Shown here: one piece after another, positions 32,595 to 42,955 of the stretch
How the letters are laid out: each line of letters starts with the position of its first letter
Numbering within the stretch: the first letter of the stretch is position 1
Assembly (NCBI GenBank): GCA_019633425.1
Contig: WSUB01000258.1
Span: 1-42,955, forward strand
DNA length: 42,955 nt
Direction of reading: 5' to 3'
DNA from: Tulasnella sp. 424
Taxonomy: Eukaryota > Basidiomycota > Agaricomycetes > Cantharellales > Tulasnellaceae
Position numbers and translations under genes: made by a program
Notes under the pieces: generated by a model
What the model was told of the DNA's origin: nothing
Seen by the model: the letters and a program-made list of their open reading frames with translations, nothing else
Database searches by the model: none

Positions 32595-35500
32595 CTAAGC
32601 AGCAATCCATATGAGGCGAGACCGAAAGGTGTATAGGCACGATTTAGGCTGCATAGCAATCCATGCAATCCACGCGAATCCAAGACAAGCTAATGCCACT
32701 AGAAGTCGGAATTGAAGACCTCCAGATCGGTTCCGGGCTGTCGAAATGTGAGACAGGCACTTTTCTGCCGTGGTCTCTCCATCCGTGTGTCCGAGACGCG
32801 AGAAGATTCCTCGGGCCTCTGTCCATCGCTGCTCTGCAGTCAGAACGTCTTGAAGAGCTACGGATATGTGGCCGAGGGAGATTAACGCGCTGGCCGCTGA
32901 AATATCCTGACCACATTGACGGAAGTATTCCATCGCATCACTCAAGCAAATGTCTGCTTGTGGATATTTATTCTGAGTTGCGTAAGTGCGTCCCAGCTCG
33001 TTTAAAGAATGCGCTTTCCCTGTTATGTTTCCGACTCGGGTGTAGACTTCGAGAGCCCGGACGAAGAAGGCCTCTGCAGCTGGGTATATACCTAGTGCTC
33101 TGTTAGAATGCCCAAGTCCTAGTAAAGCGTTGCCTCTGCCCAAATCGTAATTAAGGCCATCGGAGACAGCTAAGGCCTCAGAAAATAACACGTGTGCCTC
33201 TGGATGTTTCAAGTATCCCAGACTGACTTCTCCCAGTCCATTCAACGCATTGGCCCTTCCCATGTCATCCCCAATGGATTTGAACACCTCCAATGCACGG
33301 GCGTAGGCGTCCTGTGCCCCGACGTACTTGAACTGAATCCTGTACGTTTTTCCAAGCCCGATCAAGGCCTTTCCTTTCTCTAATTCATTCCCAATCCGGG
33401 TGCAAATATCCAACGCGCGGCAGAAGGACGCCTCTGCTTCGGTGTACCTTGACTGAGCGCGGTAAAGCTCGGCCAACCCGTTCAAACTGCATGACTCCCC
33501 AACTTGATCCCCCAGTCGTTCGTAGGTTCGGATTCCTTCCAAGAAGTACGACTCCGCCTGCGAGGTATTTGACTGCATAATCTGGATGTTTGCGAGCCCG
33601 ACCAGAGCGGTTCCTCTTCCTTCCGCACTATCAATGCGTGTAAAAACGTTTAACGCTTCTAAGAAGAGTAGATCCGCGTCCTTGTATCTGGCAAGCATGC
33701 GATAAATGTTCCCCAGTCGGACAAGGGTATTACCTTGCCCCATTTGATTGCCGACTCCCCTATAAACTTCGAGAGCGTGGTACAGGTACTGTGCTGCCTC
33801 GGAGAACTTGAGTTGCGCTTGGAAGGCCTCTCCGAGGCCCTCTAAAGCCATTACTGCACCGATTTGATCGTTAATGCGCCTGTTGATCTCTAGCGACCTT
33901 GAGAAAAGCTGCTCAGCCTCGGAGTGCCTTGATTGCAAGTATCGGACTCTTGCTAGTGCGAGATGGCAACGCGTCACGCCCCACCAGTCGTCAGTCCGAT
34001 TGAAAATTTCGAGGGCCTCGGTGATGTGTTCTTCGGCATCCAGAGCTTGAGACATACGACTGAAAGCGTCTGCAAGTCCGAGCAGCGCGGCAGCAACCAC
34101 TTTAAAATCCTGTGTGCTCCTAGCCAACGCTAGAGCCCCTCTATACGAGGATATAGCCGCCTCCGCGTTATTCTGGGCCAAATGCGCTTCGCCCAGTTTG
34201 AGCAAGAGAGTCGCCGACCTGACCTCACGACAAGGTGAAGGCTCGGTGGATGGCTAGAACCGATGTTAGATACGATGCAATTTGAGGGGAAAGCGAGACT
34301 CACCATCCAGTCAAGACTTCCCTGGCAGTGCTGTGCGTTGGGGCGCCGGTCTGCCTGCGGCTTCCAACACTCTGCCATTAGATTACAGAGAGTTAGGACT
34401 TGCGAGGTTTGGCTGTCACCCTGAATCGTCGGGAGGCTTCCGATGACGATGTGAGGTGAAATGCTGCCCATGTGTTGATTTTGAGGGAAAGGAACCGTCT
34501 TCGTCATTACCTGGAGGAGAAAGTCGGTTAGGCCGACGTGGTCGCCTCCTGGAGATGAATACGGAGAACTGACCTCCCAGCAGACCCAGCCTAACGACCA
34601 GATGTCGGATGGTAAACCAGGGTTTTCACCCGCCAATACCTCGGGAGCGATCCAGCGAAGGTAATATCCCGGACAGGTCAACATCAACGTGCCGGAAGTG
34701 CCACAGAACTGAACCCTGGGAGAGTCAGTGGAATCCTCTCCGAACTCTGATTCCTCGTCGCTCTCCACTTCGGTTCCGGCATTTTCCGGACCCTGGATGC
34801 TAGGTTCCTCAACTCGAGAGGATCCAAAATCCGTAATGACGGCTCGGAAGTCTGTATTAACGAGAATATTCGCCTAGTTGATGGGTGAAATTAGCGGCAT
34901 TGACCCTTGTCACTTCGATCGCGAACTTACCGACTTGAGGTCACCGTGGCAGATAGGTTGCTCTCGACCGTGAAGATAGGCAACGCCGTTCGTCACATCT
35001 TGTATCTAGGGAGCCGGACTTGGTTTTAGTAGATTGATTAGAGCCTCTTGATGGTACATACCAGTGATATACACTCAGGGATCTCCAAGTCAACGGATGC
35101 GACAAATTCGCGAAGGTTTCCATTATGCTCCCAGGGAAAAACGAACCACGCGACGTCGTTGGGTTCGTCCTCTACAAAGCCGATCAACTTAACTATATTC
35201 GTGTGAGAGATTCTCTTCAGAAGGCTAACTTCATAGGCGAATCCCTGGAAGCAAAATGGGTTAATAACGTGGACGAGGCGATCGATCCAATGCTTACGTT
35301 GAACGCATTGATCCTGTCTCGTTCCCCATCAAAATATAGCTTCTTTACCGCAAACTGAACGCTTGCATCTGTCGATTCGGCCTCCGGTGGTGGGACAATG
35401 AAGGCGAGAACGACCTCCCCCTGTCCACCGCGCGTATAAAGCCCATTGGGGGCGAATGTAATACTGTTCGGAGCTATGCGCGAATGGGAGAACTGCTCTA

Positions 35501-35623
35501 AAATCCCTCGCTAAGAATTTGTGGTGAAATGAGTGCCATAGCAATGTTAATCCAGTGATGCATTATACTTACAGCCGACGTGGGTTGAAGTTCTGGTGAT
35601 TGAATACTAGGTCTTTCCGCCAT
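32595..35623 (-). CDS. Protein kinase fused to a TPR array with C-terminal hydrophobic segment
   Basis: Seven exons on the minus strand: 35573-35623, 35298-35510, 35062-35244, 34931-35005, 34574-34873, 34304-34510, 32595-34223, giving 885 aa. Kinase domain, residues about 30-343: glycine-rich GGQGEVVLA; AVKK with K73 as the ATP lysine; FAYEVSLLKRISHTNIVKLIGF for helix C; CHGDLKSANILV with catalytic D171 (HGD instead of HRD); ITDFG with D189; RWIAPEVL; SDIWSLGWVCWEVMT. The key residues are present, so it is probably active, and it is most like fungal tyrosine-kinase-like kinases. Residues about 344-850 hold roughly eleven 40-residue TPR units (pattern A-x-GLG-x-Y-x-A-x-F-x-A-L-x-x-Y-x-x-x-x). 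The end has LLVALACLGFAWIAWIAM, a likely membrane anchor. The first TPR exon was joined at CGTGAG/GTCAGG because only that acceptor keeps phase. The TPR part is one 1.6-kb exon while the kinase part is cut into six. Confidence 0.85.
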
Positions 35624-35715
35624 TGTCCTTGAAAGGGCTGGCAGATGTTTGTAAGATTGCAGAGTAAGCGAGTCTTTGAGAGTATGTGGCCCGGACAGAT
35701 GAGGTGCGAATGTTC

Positions 35716-35721
35716 CTTATA
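35716..35721 (-). promoter_or_regulatory. TATA box of the kinase-TPR gene
   Basis: TATAAG on the minus strand, 93 bp before the ATG at 35623, centred in a small inverted repeat (gttcc...ggaac, 35713-35727). Confidence 0.4.
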
Positions 35722-35723
35722 TG

Positions 35724-38700
35724 GAACAGGAGTGGTTCAAGCGGTTAACCTCAGCCGATTGCTCTCAGCAATTAGCCTCCCAATTTATAAAAGCTGGAGG
35801 GACTTCGAACCATAAAGACGCAATGAGTTCGATCGGAAGTCGTCCCGTTGAGGGTCCTTGAAACAGCCGCTCGTCACACGTTCTATGCAGAAGTGAGGCT
35901 TGCGGAGCACAAACAAATAGAGATTGCTCCCCACATTAGTCGTCGGCGGAGATAACTTGCGCCCTTCGCAGGGTAGTGTCGAATTGGAGCTGATGGAAAT
36001 CTGTTTTTCTATCTTGTCGTTCGAATCTCATGCCCTGAAAGGTGTTCACTTGTCCAACCGCGTTTGGGAAGGCACGTGAGCGCCCCGCGATTGTCCGGAT
36101 GGCGTTCATTCCGAGATACCACCGCAGAGGGACACTGGTCTTACCGTCGAAAGGAGCTAGCCTGTCACGAGAATACCATCGACTATTCTGTATACGTATT
36201 AGCTCCAAATCCATCGACTTCGACAAAGGGAAACCAGCGCGAACATGCACGGACAAGGGGTTTACTGCCTTTTGGCACGTGCCGGCAAACTCCCGCTTGT
36301 CCCGCAAACTTCTTTCTCTTCGCTAAAGAAGGGCCAGCGGCTAACCCTCTCGCCTCAGGTACAGCTCGATCTCATTCCCCAACAGAAATAAAGTTGGAAC
36401 ATAGTACCCCTTACCGGTGAACTGGGACTCGACTGGCCTTAACTGGCCTTCTTGCACCGTGATTGGCAGTGTCACGTGGCGAATAAGAATGAGTCTGTCG
36501 AAGTAAGAAACTGCAATACATGAGGCAGTTTGTGATCCTCAAAGATGCATCACATAAGGTGGGGTGGTAGCTGACTTGCAACATATTTTGAGGCTATGGT
36601 TACCAATAGCCTATCCTGGTCGTAAATCGACTGCGCAGTGCAGTGATCTGGTATTGGAGTCCGGACCGTGTAGGGAATTCAGCAGCGGAGCGAGGCAATG
36701 AAAGGAAAGCTTTCGCGTGTATAGTAGGGATGGAAGGATGCAGCGGGAGAGTGTTTCGGTTGGGATGATCGGACAAGGGATTTGGTGATTGTGAAATGCG
36801 ATCAGGGTGGGTGGAATCGAAGCACGAGATCCGTTCGCTCCTTCACCCAAGACCTTGTATCAGTTAGACGTCACATCCCGGTCGGCGTGCTCTCGACTAT
36901 AGGGGGTAGAGGTGGCCGTAATGAAGAGCTGGGAATCCAGGTGCACTTGGACACAAGTACGTTGTATAACGAAACTAGGCGGTCCAAACGTACATATTGC
37001 GCAATGGATGGAAATGGGTTGAATGCCATAATTTGAGAAAGGGAACAAGTGAGCTAGAAGACCGGCGCAAGTTCTCAGTCGTTTCACTCGCGCCTAATCC
37101 ATCGCCCAATCTGTCGGCACATTGGGTGAGACGTCTTGGAACAGGAAACACCGAAGGGTCATCAAGCACTCGATTTCCATTCCAGGCACGCAGTATCACT
37201 ATTAGGTACGTTTGTCTTGGCTTACTTGAACTAAAGTGTGGTCCGGATGTGAGGCAAGTTGAGCTACCGAATCGACATCTCACAGACTAGAGAACGCATG
37301 AGAGAATCGAACTGACATGCTGTCACTGAATCGTTTATTGCAGGTGGGCAGGTGACTGGGCGTTCTGCAATGTGCGCACGTGCAAGTCCTTCCTTCGACT
37401 TCGCATACCACAATGCTGGCCTGTAGCCCATTCCGGCCGGTGAGCTAGTATGAATAGAAATTGCCGATAACGACGAACTGCACACAGAAGTTCAGTAGAG
37501 TTTAATCCAGAAATGGGAACAATATCTGTAGAAGGGAATAGAAACGACGCCGGAGGAGGTCGTCCGTAGTACTACTTCCAAAAAGGGGACAAAGCCCTGG
37601 AGACGATCCGCGCATGGTGGACCTCTGGTCCCTCTCGAGTTCACTGGCATCATGTTTAAAACAGCCCCGGCCAAAAGTCTAAAGGTGATTCTATGAGGCC
37701 TGGATCCAACCGATCAACTCTCCGCTCTCGACCACGTATTCTTCTGTTCTCTGAAGATGCCTCTGAACCACCAATAAGAGTAGCAAGCTGAAGTGATCGT
37801 GGCCTCCAGCTACAATTGCTCAAGTGTGTGAAAGTTGAAGTGCACTGCAGCTAGTCCCCAATATTAGGCAAAGTTGATGCTTCCCTTCTTCCGTAGCATA
37901 TACAGCGGGATCTCCATCCTCCGATCCATCGAGTCTGAGACGGCATATACGGCACAATTTACCGAAGTGGTTAATACTGCTTTGTTCTTCTCCTATTGGT
38001 TTGGAATGCGGGTTTAAGCCTCTAAAGATTGGAAATTGAATGGCAGTGCCTCAGGTTCTATAGGTCTCATTATGGAAGCCCTCTCATCACGTCCCTCCCC
38101 TGTGGGGCTTGTTTCAAGGGAGAGCGATCCGTAAGCAAGTGCACCTCTCCGGACCATCTCTCAAAGGCGTTGCAGCCGGCCATATCATGAGGAACAATGG
38201 CCCGGGACGCGTCATGAGCACGAGGCTTCAAGTTATACGGCAGGTGACATTCATTATGACGAGCTTGCATCTTCACAGTCTAGGGTCCCGTCACTTCCAG
38301 TGAACTATGCAGTAACAAGGGGTTACGGAGGAGCTCTAAATTAGTAGCAGGTGTGGTTGTTCGAAAGAGAAAACAATCCAACGCCAATATACCGGCAAGG
38401 TTTGGCGCCGCTGTTGGGTAGTGGCGTAGCGGTGGGGAACTGCAAGGCATGCCTCGAGGGCACTTCATAATTCATGTCCGTTAGTTACGGGGGGGAGGTG
38501 CGTGCGGTGAAATCGACTTGTCTGCAAGGGATGGGCGCTCTACTAGTGAGAAGAGCACGACGCAGAAATTTCGGTCAGTTCTTTTTCATATAAACACTCC
38601 CTTCTTTGGTAATGAGGATACGTCAGCGAGCTGCGAGATAGGCAGTGATTCTAGGATACGTGGCTCGGAATATCTTTAATGGCGTGATGAGGTTGTAGCG

Positions 38701-38977
38701 ACGGCCGGGCCTCTCGGCCCCAGAATATCAAATGCCGTCGCTGTGACATGAACCTACCCTGATTGAGTTACGTCGAGCATTCGGCTAGTTTACACGTGTA
38801 CGCTTGTGAACCACGTCTCATATTTGAGTTAGTTCTATGAAGACTTGAGCGTACGTACCAACGTGAATTTTCAAATTCCTGTTCGCTGGAGGTCATCATA
38901 TATATATACCAACAATAAGGGTACAGGTTAAATAGTTAGTATGAAAAATAAGTAAAATAATGAGATACAACGAATGA
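35724..38977. other. Gene-poor stretch
   Basis: About 3.2 kb where I cannot support any gene. Short frames at 36042-36420, 36611-37290, 37264-37674 and 38070-38468 lack splice logic, codon bias or recognisable domains, and frames overlap on both strands. A compact GC-rich hairpin (38697-38742) and a TA microsatellite near 38898-38908 are the only structures noted. A decayed transposon is possible but unproven. Confidence 0.4.
38697..38742. other. Nested GC-rich hairpin
   Basis: An outer perfect 9-bp stem agcgacggc (38697-38705) / gccgtcgct (38734-38742) encloses an inner perfect 5-bp hairpin gggcc-tctc-ggccc (38707-38720). It lies about 240 bp beyond the helicase stop. It could be a structured 3' element, a small RNA or a transposon end. 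The role is unknown. Confidence 0.5.
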
Positions 38978-41900
38978 TTATGCCATCTTTTTGTTATTAC
39001 CCCAGTCATAAATAAGCCCACGAGCGCCGAGCCAGTCTAAATACCGGCTCCATAGGCCCCCAGGGACGCGACGAGTTGTCGTATTCTTCGCAATCTTTGG
39101 CGGTGCCGTTTGGCCGATCGGGGCCTTTCCATTTTCGAGTGGATTGCCTTTGGCAACAGGAACGGCTTCGGCTGCGACGTCGACCGCGATGTCGAACTTG
39201 ACGTTCTTGGCACCTGCGCCCGCCCTCGCAGCGGCCAGACCAGCACCCTCTACATACCCAACACGACCAGTTCGCAATGTTCTTGCATTGCCCACAATGA
39301 AGAGAGCTCTCTTTGCCCGGGTCAGGCCGACGTTCAGTCGCCTGCGGTCAGCCAAAAAGCCAATATAGCCCAGTGTATTTGAGCGCACGGTGGAGAAGAT
39401 GATGACTTCTTTCTCCCGTCCTTCGAATCCATCCACAGTTTTGACTTCAATCGATGAGGTTTCGGCAGCGCGGAATTGACCCAGGGACTTGACGAAACGT
39501 TGGTGCGGCTCAGAGTCCGTTTGCAGTAACCGACCAAGAAGGGTGATTTGGGCAGCGTATGGGGCAATTACGCCAATAGATTCGCCCCGGAGAGTCTACG
39601 TTAGAGAACGGAATGAGCTTTCACCAGTAAGGCGGGCAGGGTCGAAGCTTTCCTTACAGGATTTTTAGAGAGAAGGTCCTCGATTAGATCGCAGACGATT
39701 TTTGCCTCAGTCTCGTTGCTGCGGCTCTTATCACGCCTGCTCTCCCCTCCAGCATGGTGTAGAAATACCATCGAAGGAATATTCCCCGTCACCGTATCCG
39801 AGTTTTCGGAAGCCACGGCTTGCAAGTGCTTCGACCTCGGGGGACCGAGCCGCTTGTCAACTTGACCAGCAGAATCTACTACGCCGTCACGCAGTGTCCC
39901 ATCGTAAAACTCCTTGGATGGAAACGCAGAGATATCTGGGTGCATACGATATTGCTGGTCAAGCATAACGGTAGGGACGGCTTCAAGTCAGTGGGAAAGC
40001 ATGTCAGTAGCGAACCATCGACCAGCCCAACGAAGCACTAACCCCTTTCGTTGATCAACCGTTCGAAAAGGCTCATACCCAACCCACCCCCTAAAGCCTC
40101 AGGACTGGTAACAATCGGCGGTAACTGCTGGTGATCACCGATGAGGGCCAAATGTTGACACTAGGCGAAGGAAATCTAAGCACCATTAAGCAAAACTGGC
40201 CGAAAGCGACTCTTACCCCTTTCATGATCGGTATCAGGGATGCCGGCTCCATACACATGGACGCCTCATCCAAGAAAACGACAGGGAAATCGATTACGGT
40301 CAGCGCGATAGAAGCTGAACTGATGCAAGTAGTGCAGATCTAAACCGAACGTGGGGATAAGCAAACAAAGTTTCGATATAATGCAACCCGGACTCACAAC
40401 GTCAGCGGAATGAACGATCTCGTGTAGCATAGTCATGCGAACTTTGTATAAAGCTGATTCCTTTCGCTTGATCGATCCTTGCACTTCCTCTGCACGGTGC
40501 GGACAATGCGTGATTCAGCAAGATTATCCAAGCACACCGCCTTCACGCTTCCTTACCATACTTGGCCTTCGTTTTCAATGCTTTGGGGGAATCGTCCCCA
40601 AGGAGGTCTATGAGCTTTTGATGTAGCTCCTCCCGACGTTCATGCAGTCGCTTTAATTTCGCTGTTAGCTCATCCAGTTCAGGCTTCAGCCTATGGGTTT
40701 CCATTTTCGCCTCGAGGGAATACTGAACGATTGACTCCTTGACCTTGCCTGGGGACGCGACGCGTAATGGCTTGACGCCAGCTGTGACAAGCGCCTCGAT
40801 CAGGTTGTCGACGGCAACGTTCGTATACGTGCAGATGAGGATTGGTTGAGGAACCTGGAAGTGGGATTTGAGGATTTTGACCGTCTCGGCAATAGTCCGG
40901 GTCTTCCCTGTACCAGGTGGCTTCGTAACAAAGTAAACGTCAACCTAAAGATCTAGTTTCTGGCGAGCGGAAAAACACTTACACCCTGGATCAGACTAAT
41001 CTTATTCCCGATCATCAATGCCATGGCCTTGACTTGGCTCTCGTTGAGATCCTTGAGGATGGGATCGCCAGGGACGGTGATTGGCGATGCCTGGATGTGA
41101 CGCTGAGCCCAGCTTTGAATCAAACGATCGTCAGAGAATGCGCCTGGTTGGGTTATAGCGAGGTTCTGGGGTTCGACACTGGATGCTTCGTTAGAAGGAT
41201 CGCGAGGTCCTTGAAGCAAGACGTCCCGAAGGAAAGTCCCCTGCAGAATGGGCTCTCGGCTCTCAGAGGCATTGGGAGCGTTATTCGTGGAGGCAAGGTC
41301 TACGTTGAGCGATCGGACGGCTTCGACCATGCGTTGTGCCGCTATGTCTGAGGACCAAAGATCCAACCTTATCATGGCACTGCGTCAGTGCCGGCCAGAG
41401 ATGCAACAGATCATCGCACATACTGATCATAAGACACCAGATCGAACTTCTCTTCAAATGTGATTTTGAGCTTTGTGTCAGACACTTCTATGATGGAGCC
41501 AAGCTGAGGTTCGAGTTCCTCTTCTTGGTCTTGCGACGATGCCGAGAACTGGACTTGGTGACCTCGTCTACAATTTACAACCGTCATCAGCAGTCGAGAA
41601 ACTGGAGCGGGTGAAGATACACTCACTCAAACCGATTCCAGCCAAACTTCTCTCCGGGCCCAAGAGAAAGAACAGCAACTGGTCGACCAAAGAAGGTCGC
41701 TGTCTGCCAGAACCCGCTGACGCCAACAATACGATAGCCTTCTTCGATTTGGCGCTCCTCGGACCACTCTTCGACACGCTCTTTCAGAACGGCATCACTT
41801 GCGAGCTGTTCCAGGTGGATGAGTGGAAGGAATCTAAAGCACAAAAGGTCACAAAGTGCCCAGGCCAAAGGCGAGCATGAGACGCACTTGGATTGGTAAT

Positions 41901-42561
41901 TCTTAATCTCTGCATGGAAAGGTTCTCCATCCGCGACTTGGGCAATGCCGGGCTTGTAGCGATATCTTCTCCTCTGTTTGAACCACTGCTCAGCCTTCTG
42001 AGGCGACAGTCTAGATACTGCACGTGTCCTCCAGTCGTGGCGAGGGGTGTGAACAACGCCAACGTCTTCGTCTATCGAAAAGACCGCGTCATTTTCCTCT
42101 TCTTCTTGCAGAAGGGGTATCTCCGCTACGTTATTCGCAATCGACGATTGTCGACTACGCTTCCTGGGATGAAAGGACGTAGGCTTCGCGGATGGCGACG
42201 TGACGGATTGGGACCCTTCGGCAGACTTGTCCGAGGGGGCAGGAGGTTGGGCCCTTTGGGATGACAATTCCCGGTCCGGGAGGGTGCGCTCCATAAGTGC
42301 CGCAAAATGGTCGAGCTCGTCGCTAGTCGCGATTCTAACCGGAGCTCGCCAAACGCTCGGCCCAACGACAGGGAATGGGGGAATCGGCCGTGGTGGTCGT
42401 GTTTTCTGGACAGCTGCGTGGCCGTATTGTCGGGCAGGGCGTGTTTGCGAGGAATGAGGAAGTAGAATGGGCGTCGAAAAGTAGCGATAGCGACCGCCCC
42501 CGAGGTGGACGTTTGCTGTGAAAGCCCGGTTCGACATGGCTTTGGTTGGCAGCAAAGACAT
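38978..42561 (-). CDS. SF1 helicase, UPF1/IGHMBP2-like
   Basis: Ten exons on the minus strand: 41888-42561, 41627-41833, 41436-41567, 40983-41379, 40557-40920, 40398-40489, 40217-40339, 40043-40160, 39658-39980, 38978-39595, giving 1015 aa. Superfamily 1 motifs in order: NESQVKAM (Q-like); QGPPGTGKT with K476; YTNVAVDNL; VVFLDEASM at 646-649 (DEAS); ALIGDHQQLPP; MLDQQYRMHP; VDGFEGREKEVIIFSTVR; LNVGLTRAKRALFIVG. It is an ATP-driven DNA or RNA unwinding enzyme of the DNA2/NAM7 group, and DEAS plus the TRAKRA box place it with UPF1/IGHMBP2-type proteins. The approximately 300-residue N-terminus has no domain I know. The intron before the Walker motif was ended at TTACGAAG, because the alternative adds eight residues inside an otherwise invariant motif. 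Intron 1 (41834-41887) is 54 nt, in frame and stop-free, and was inferred from splice signals. The C-terminus is Ala-rich. Confidence 0.85.
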
Positions 42562-42731
42562 GGTCGGTTGCTTTGTAGAGGAAGGTATCGAGGCTGAGAG
42601 CCTCTACGAAAACGGATTTGCAATGAGCGCTGGCTAGCGGCGGTTGAAATTGGGATTTATTGCGCGTAGACAAGCAACGTTTGTTTGTTTGTTAGGAAAT
42701 CCCGTTCGGCTCATACCGACGACCAATCCAG
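42562..42731. promoter_or_regulatory. Bidirectional promoter region
   Basis: Only 170 bp separate the start codons of the divergent helicase (42561) and F-box-like (42732) genes, so both promoters must overlap here. No TATA box is evident. The gene pair may be co-regulated, but that is inference. Confidence 0.45.
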
Positions 42732-42955
42732 ATGCAGGACTCAAATCCAGTATGCCTCATTACCCTTCCTCCCGAAATATTGGACTTGATTACGGCGCAG
42801 ATATGGAGGAAGGAGCATCTCCTAAACCTCGCCCTTACCCATTCCATCTTGTGCAGTATTGTCATCCCACGTCACGCGTATCGCCGAATCACCGTTCGCG
42901 CACCAGGCACCAAGCGATGGAGTCATCTCCTGGCAGATTCACAACGCATCCAAAG
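42732..42955 (+). CDS. F-box-like protein, 5' part only
   Basis: An open frame from ATG 42732 runs off the window end (74 codons plus 2 nt). Near the N-terminus, LITLPPEILDLITAQIW is followed by LLNLALTHSILCSI, matching the LP.E.L..I......LL.L.L....L pattern of the F-box, the SKP1-binding motif of SCF ubiquitin ligases. It then reads VIPRHAYRRITVRA, as in many agaricomycete F-box-like proteins. The substrate-binding part lies outside the window. The start is chosen as the first ATG in frame before the motif; no stop interrupts the visible part. Confidence 0.7.
   Translation, partial: MQDSNPVCLITLPPEILDLITAQIWRKEHLLNLALTHSILCSIVIPRHAYRRITVRAPGTKRWSHLLADSQRIQ

Noticed and set aside
35725..35810. 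Possible tRNA (agtggttcaagcggtta followed by an attgct/agcaat hairpin and ttcgaacc)
   Set aside because: The anticodon-like hairpin has a 3-nt loop, and no 7-bp acceptor stem or proper T stem can be formed.
40921..40944. Eight extra residues (VDVYFVTK) just before the helicase Walker A motif
   Set aside because: Moving the acceptor 24 nt to TTACGAAG restores the invariant QGPPGTGKT in the same phase; the extra residues are most likely intron.

Overview
The window looks like nuclear DNA of a basidiomycete, probably an agaricomycete. Every gene I could model is broken by many short GT-AG introns (about 50-100 nt), intergenic spacers are about 0.2-1.7 kb apart from two 3-4 kb stretches, and the families present (fungal LtrA-like membrane proteins, NmrA-like reductase, kinase-TPR fusion, UPF1-like helicase, F-box protein) fit that group. 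All exon models were built by hand, from reading frame, splice sites and paralogue comparison. No similarity search was run.

Layout. (1) 1-5453 has no intact gene. It opens with a copy of the 3' flank found after the first LtrA-like gene, followed by about 3.5 kb of foreign-looking sequence carrying relics of a TPR-like gene and a protein kinase on the minus strand. (2) 5454-30087 is a head-to-tail array of six paralogous multi-pass membrane proteins of the LtrA (low temperature requirement A) type, all on the plus strand, with 14 or 15 exons each and nearly invariant exon lengths. Genes 2 and 3 with their spacers are a recent duplication of about 4.2 kb. Gene 1 lacks one intron that the other five share. 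Gene 6 has lost its C-terminal tail. (3) 31028-32185 is an NmrA-like NAD(P)-binding protein. (4) 32595-35623 (minus) is a protein kinase fused to a long TPR array with a C-terminal hydrophobic segment. (5) 35624-38977 holds no gene I can support. (6) 38978-42561 (minus) is a 10-exon superfamily 1 helicase of the UPF1/IGHMBP2 type. Only 170 bp away, a divergently transcribed F-box-like gene begins and is cut by the window edge.

The outstanding feature is the LtrA-like array. The membrane-spanning exons are held at constant length while a central loop and the two tails vary, so this is a tandemly expanding and diversifying family. The duplicated flank at base 1 indicates that the array continues to the left of the window. 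The biochemical role of LtrA-like proteins in fungi is not known to me, so I make no functional claim beyond membrane localisation. The kinase-TPR gene and the helicase have no visible functional tie to the array.
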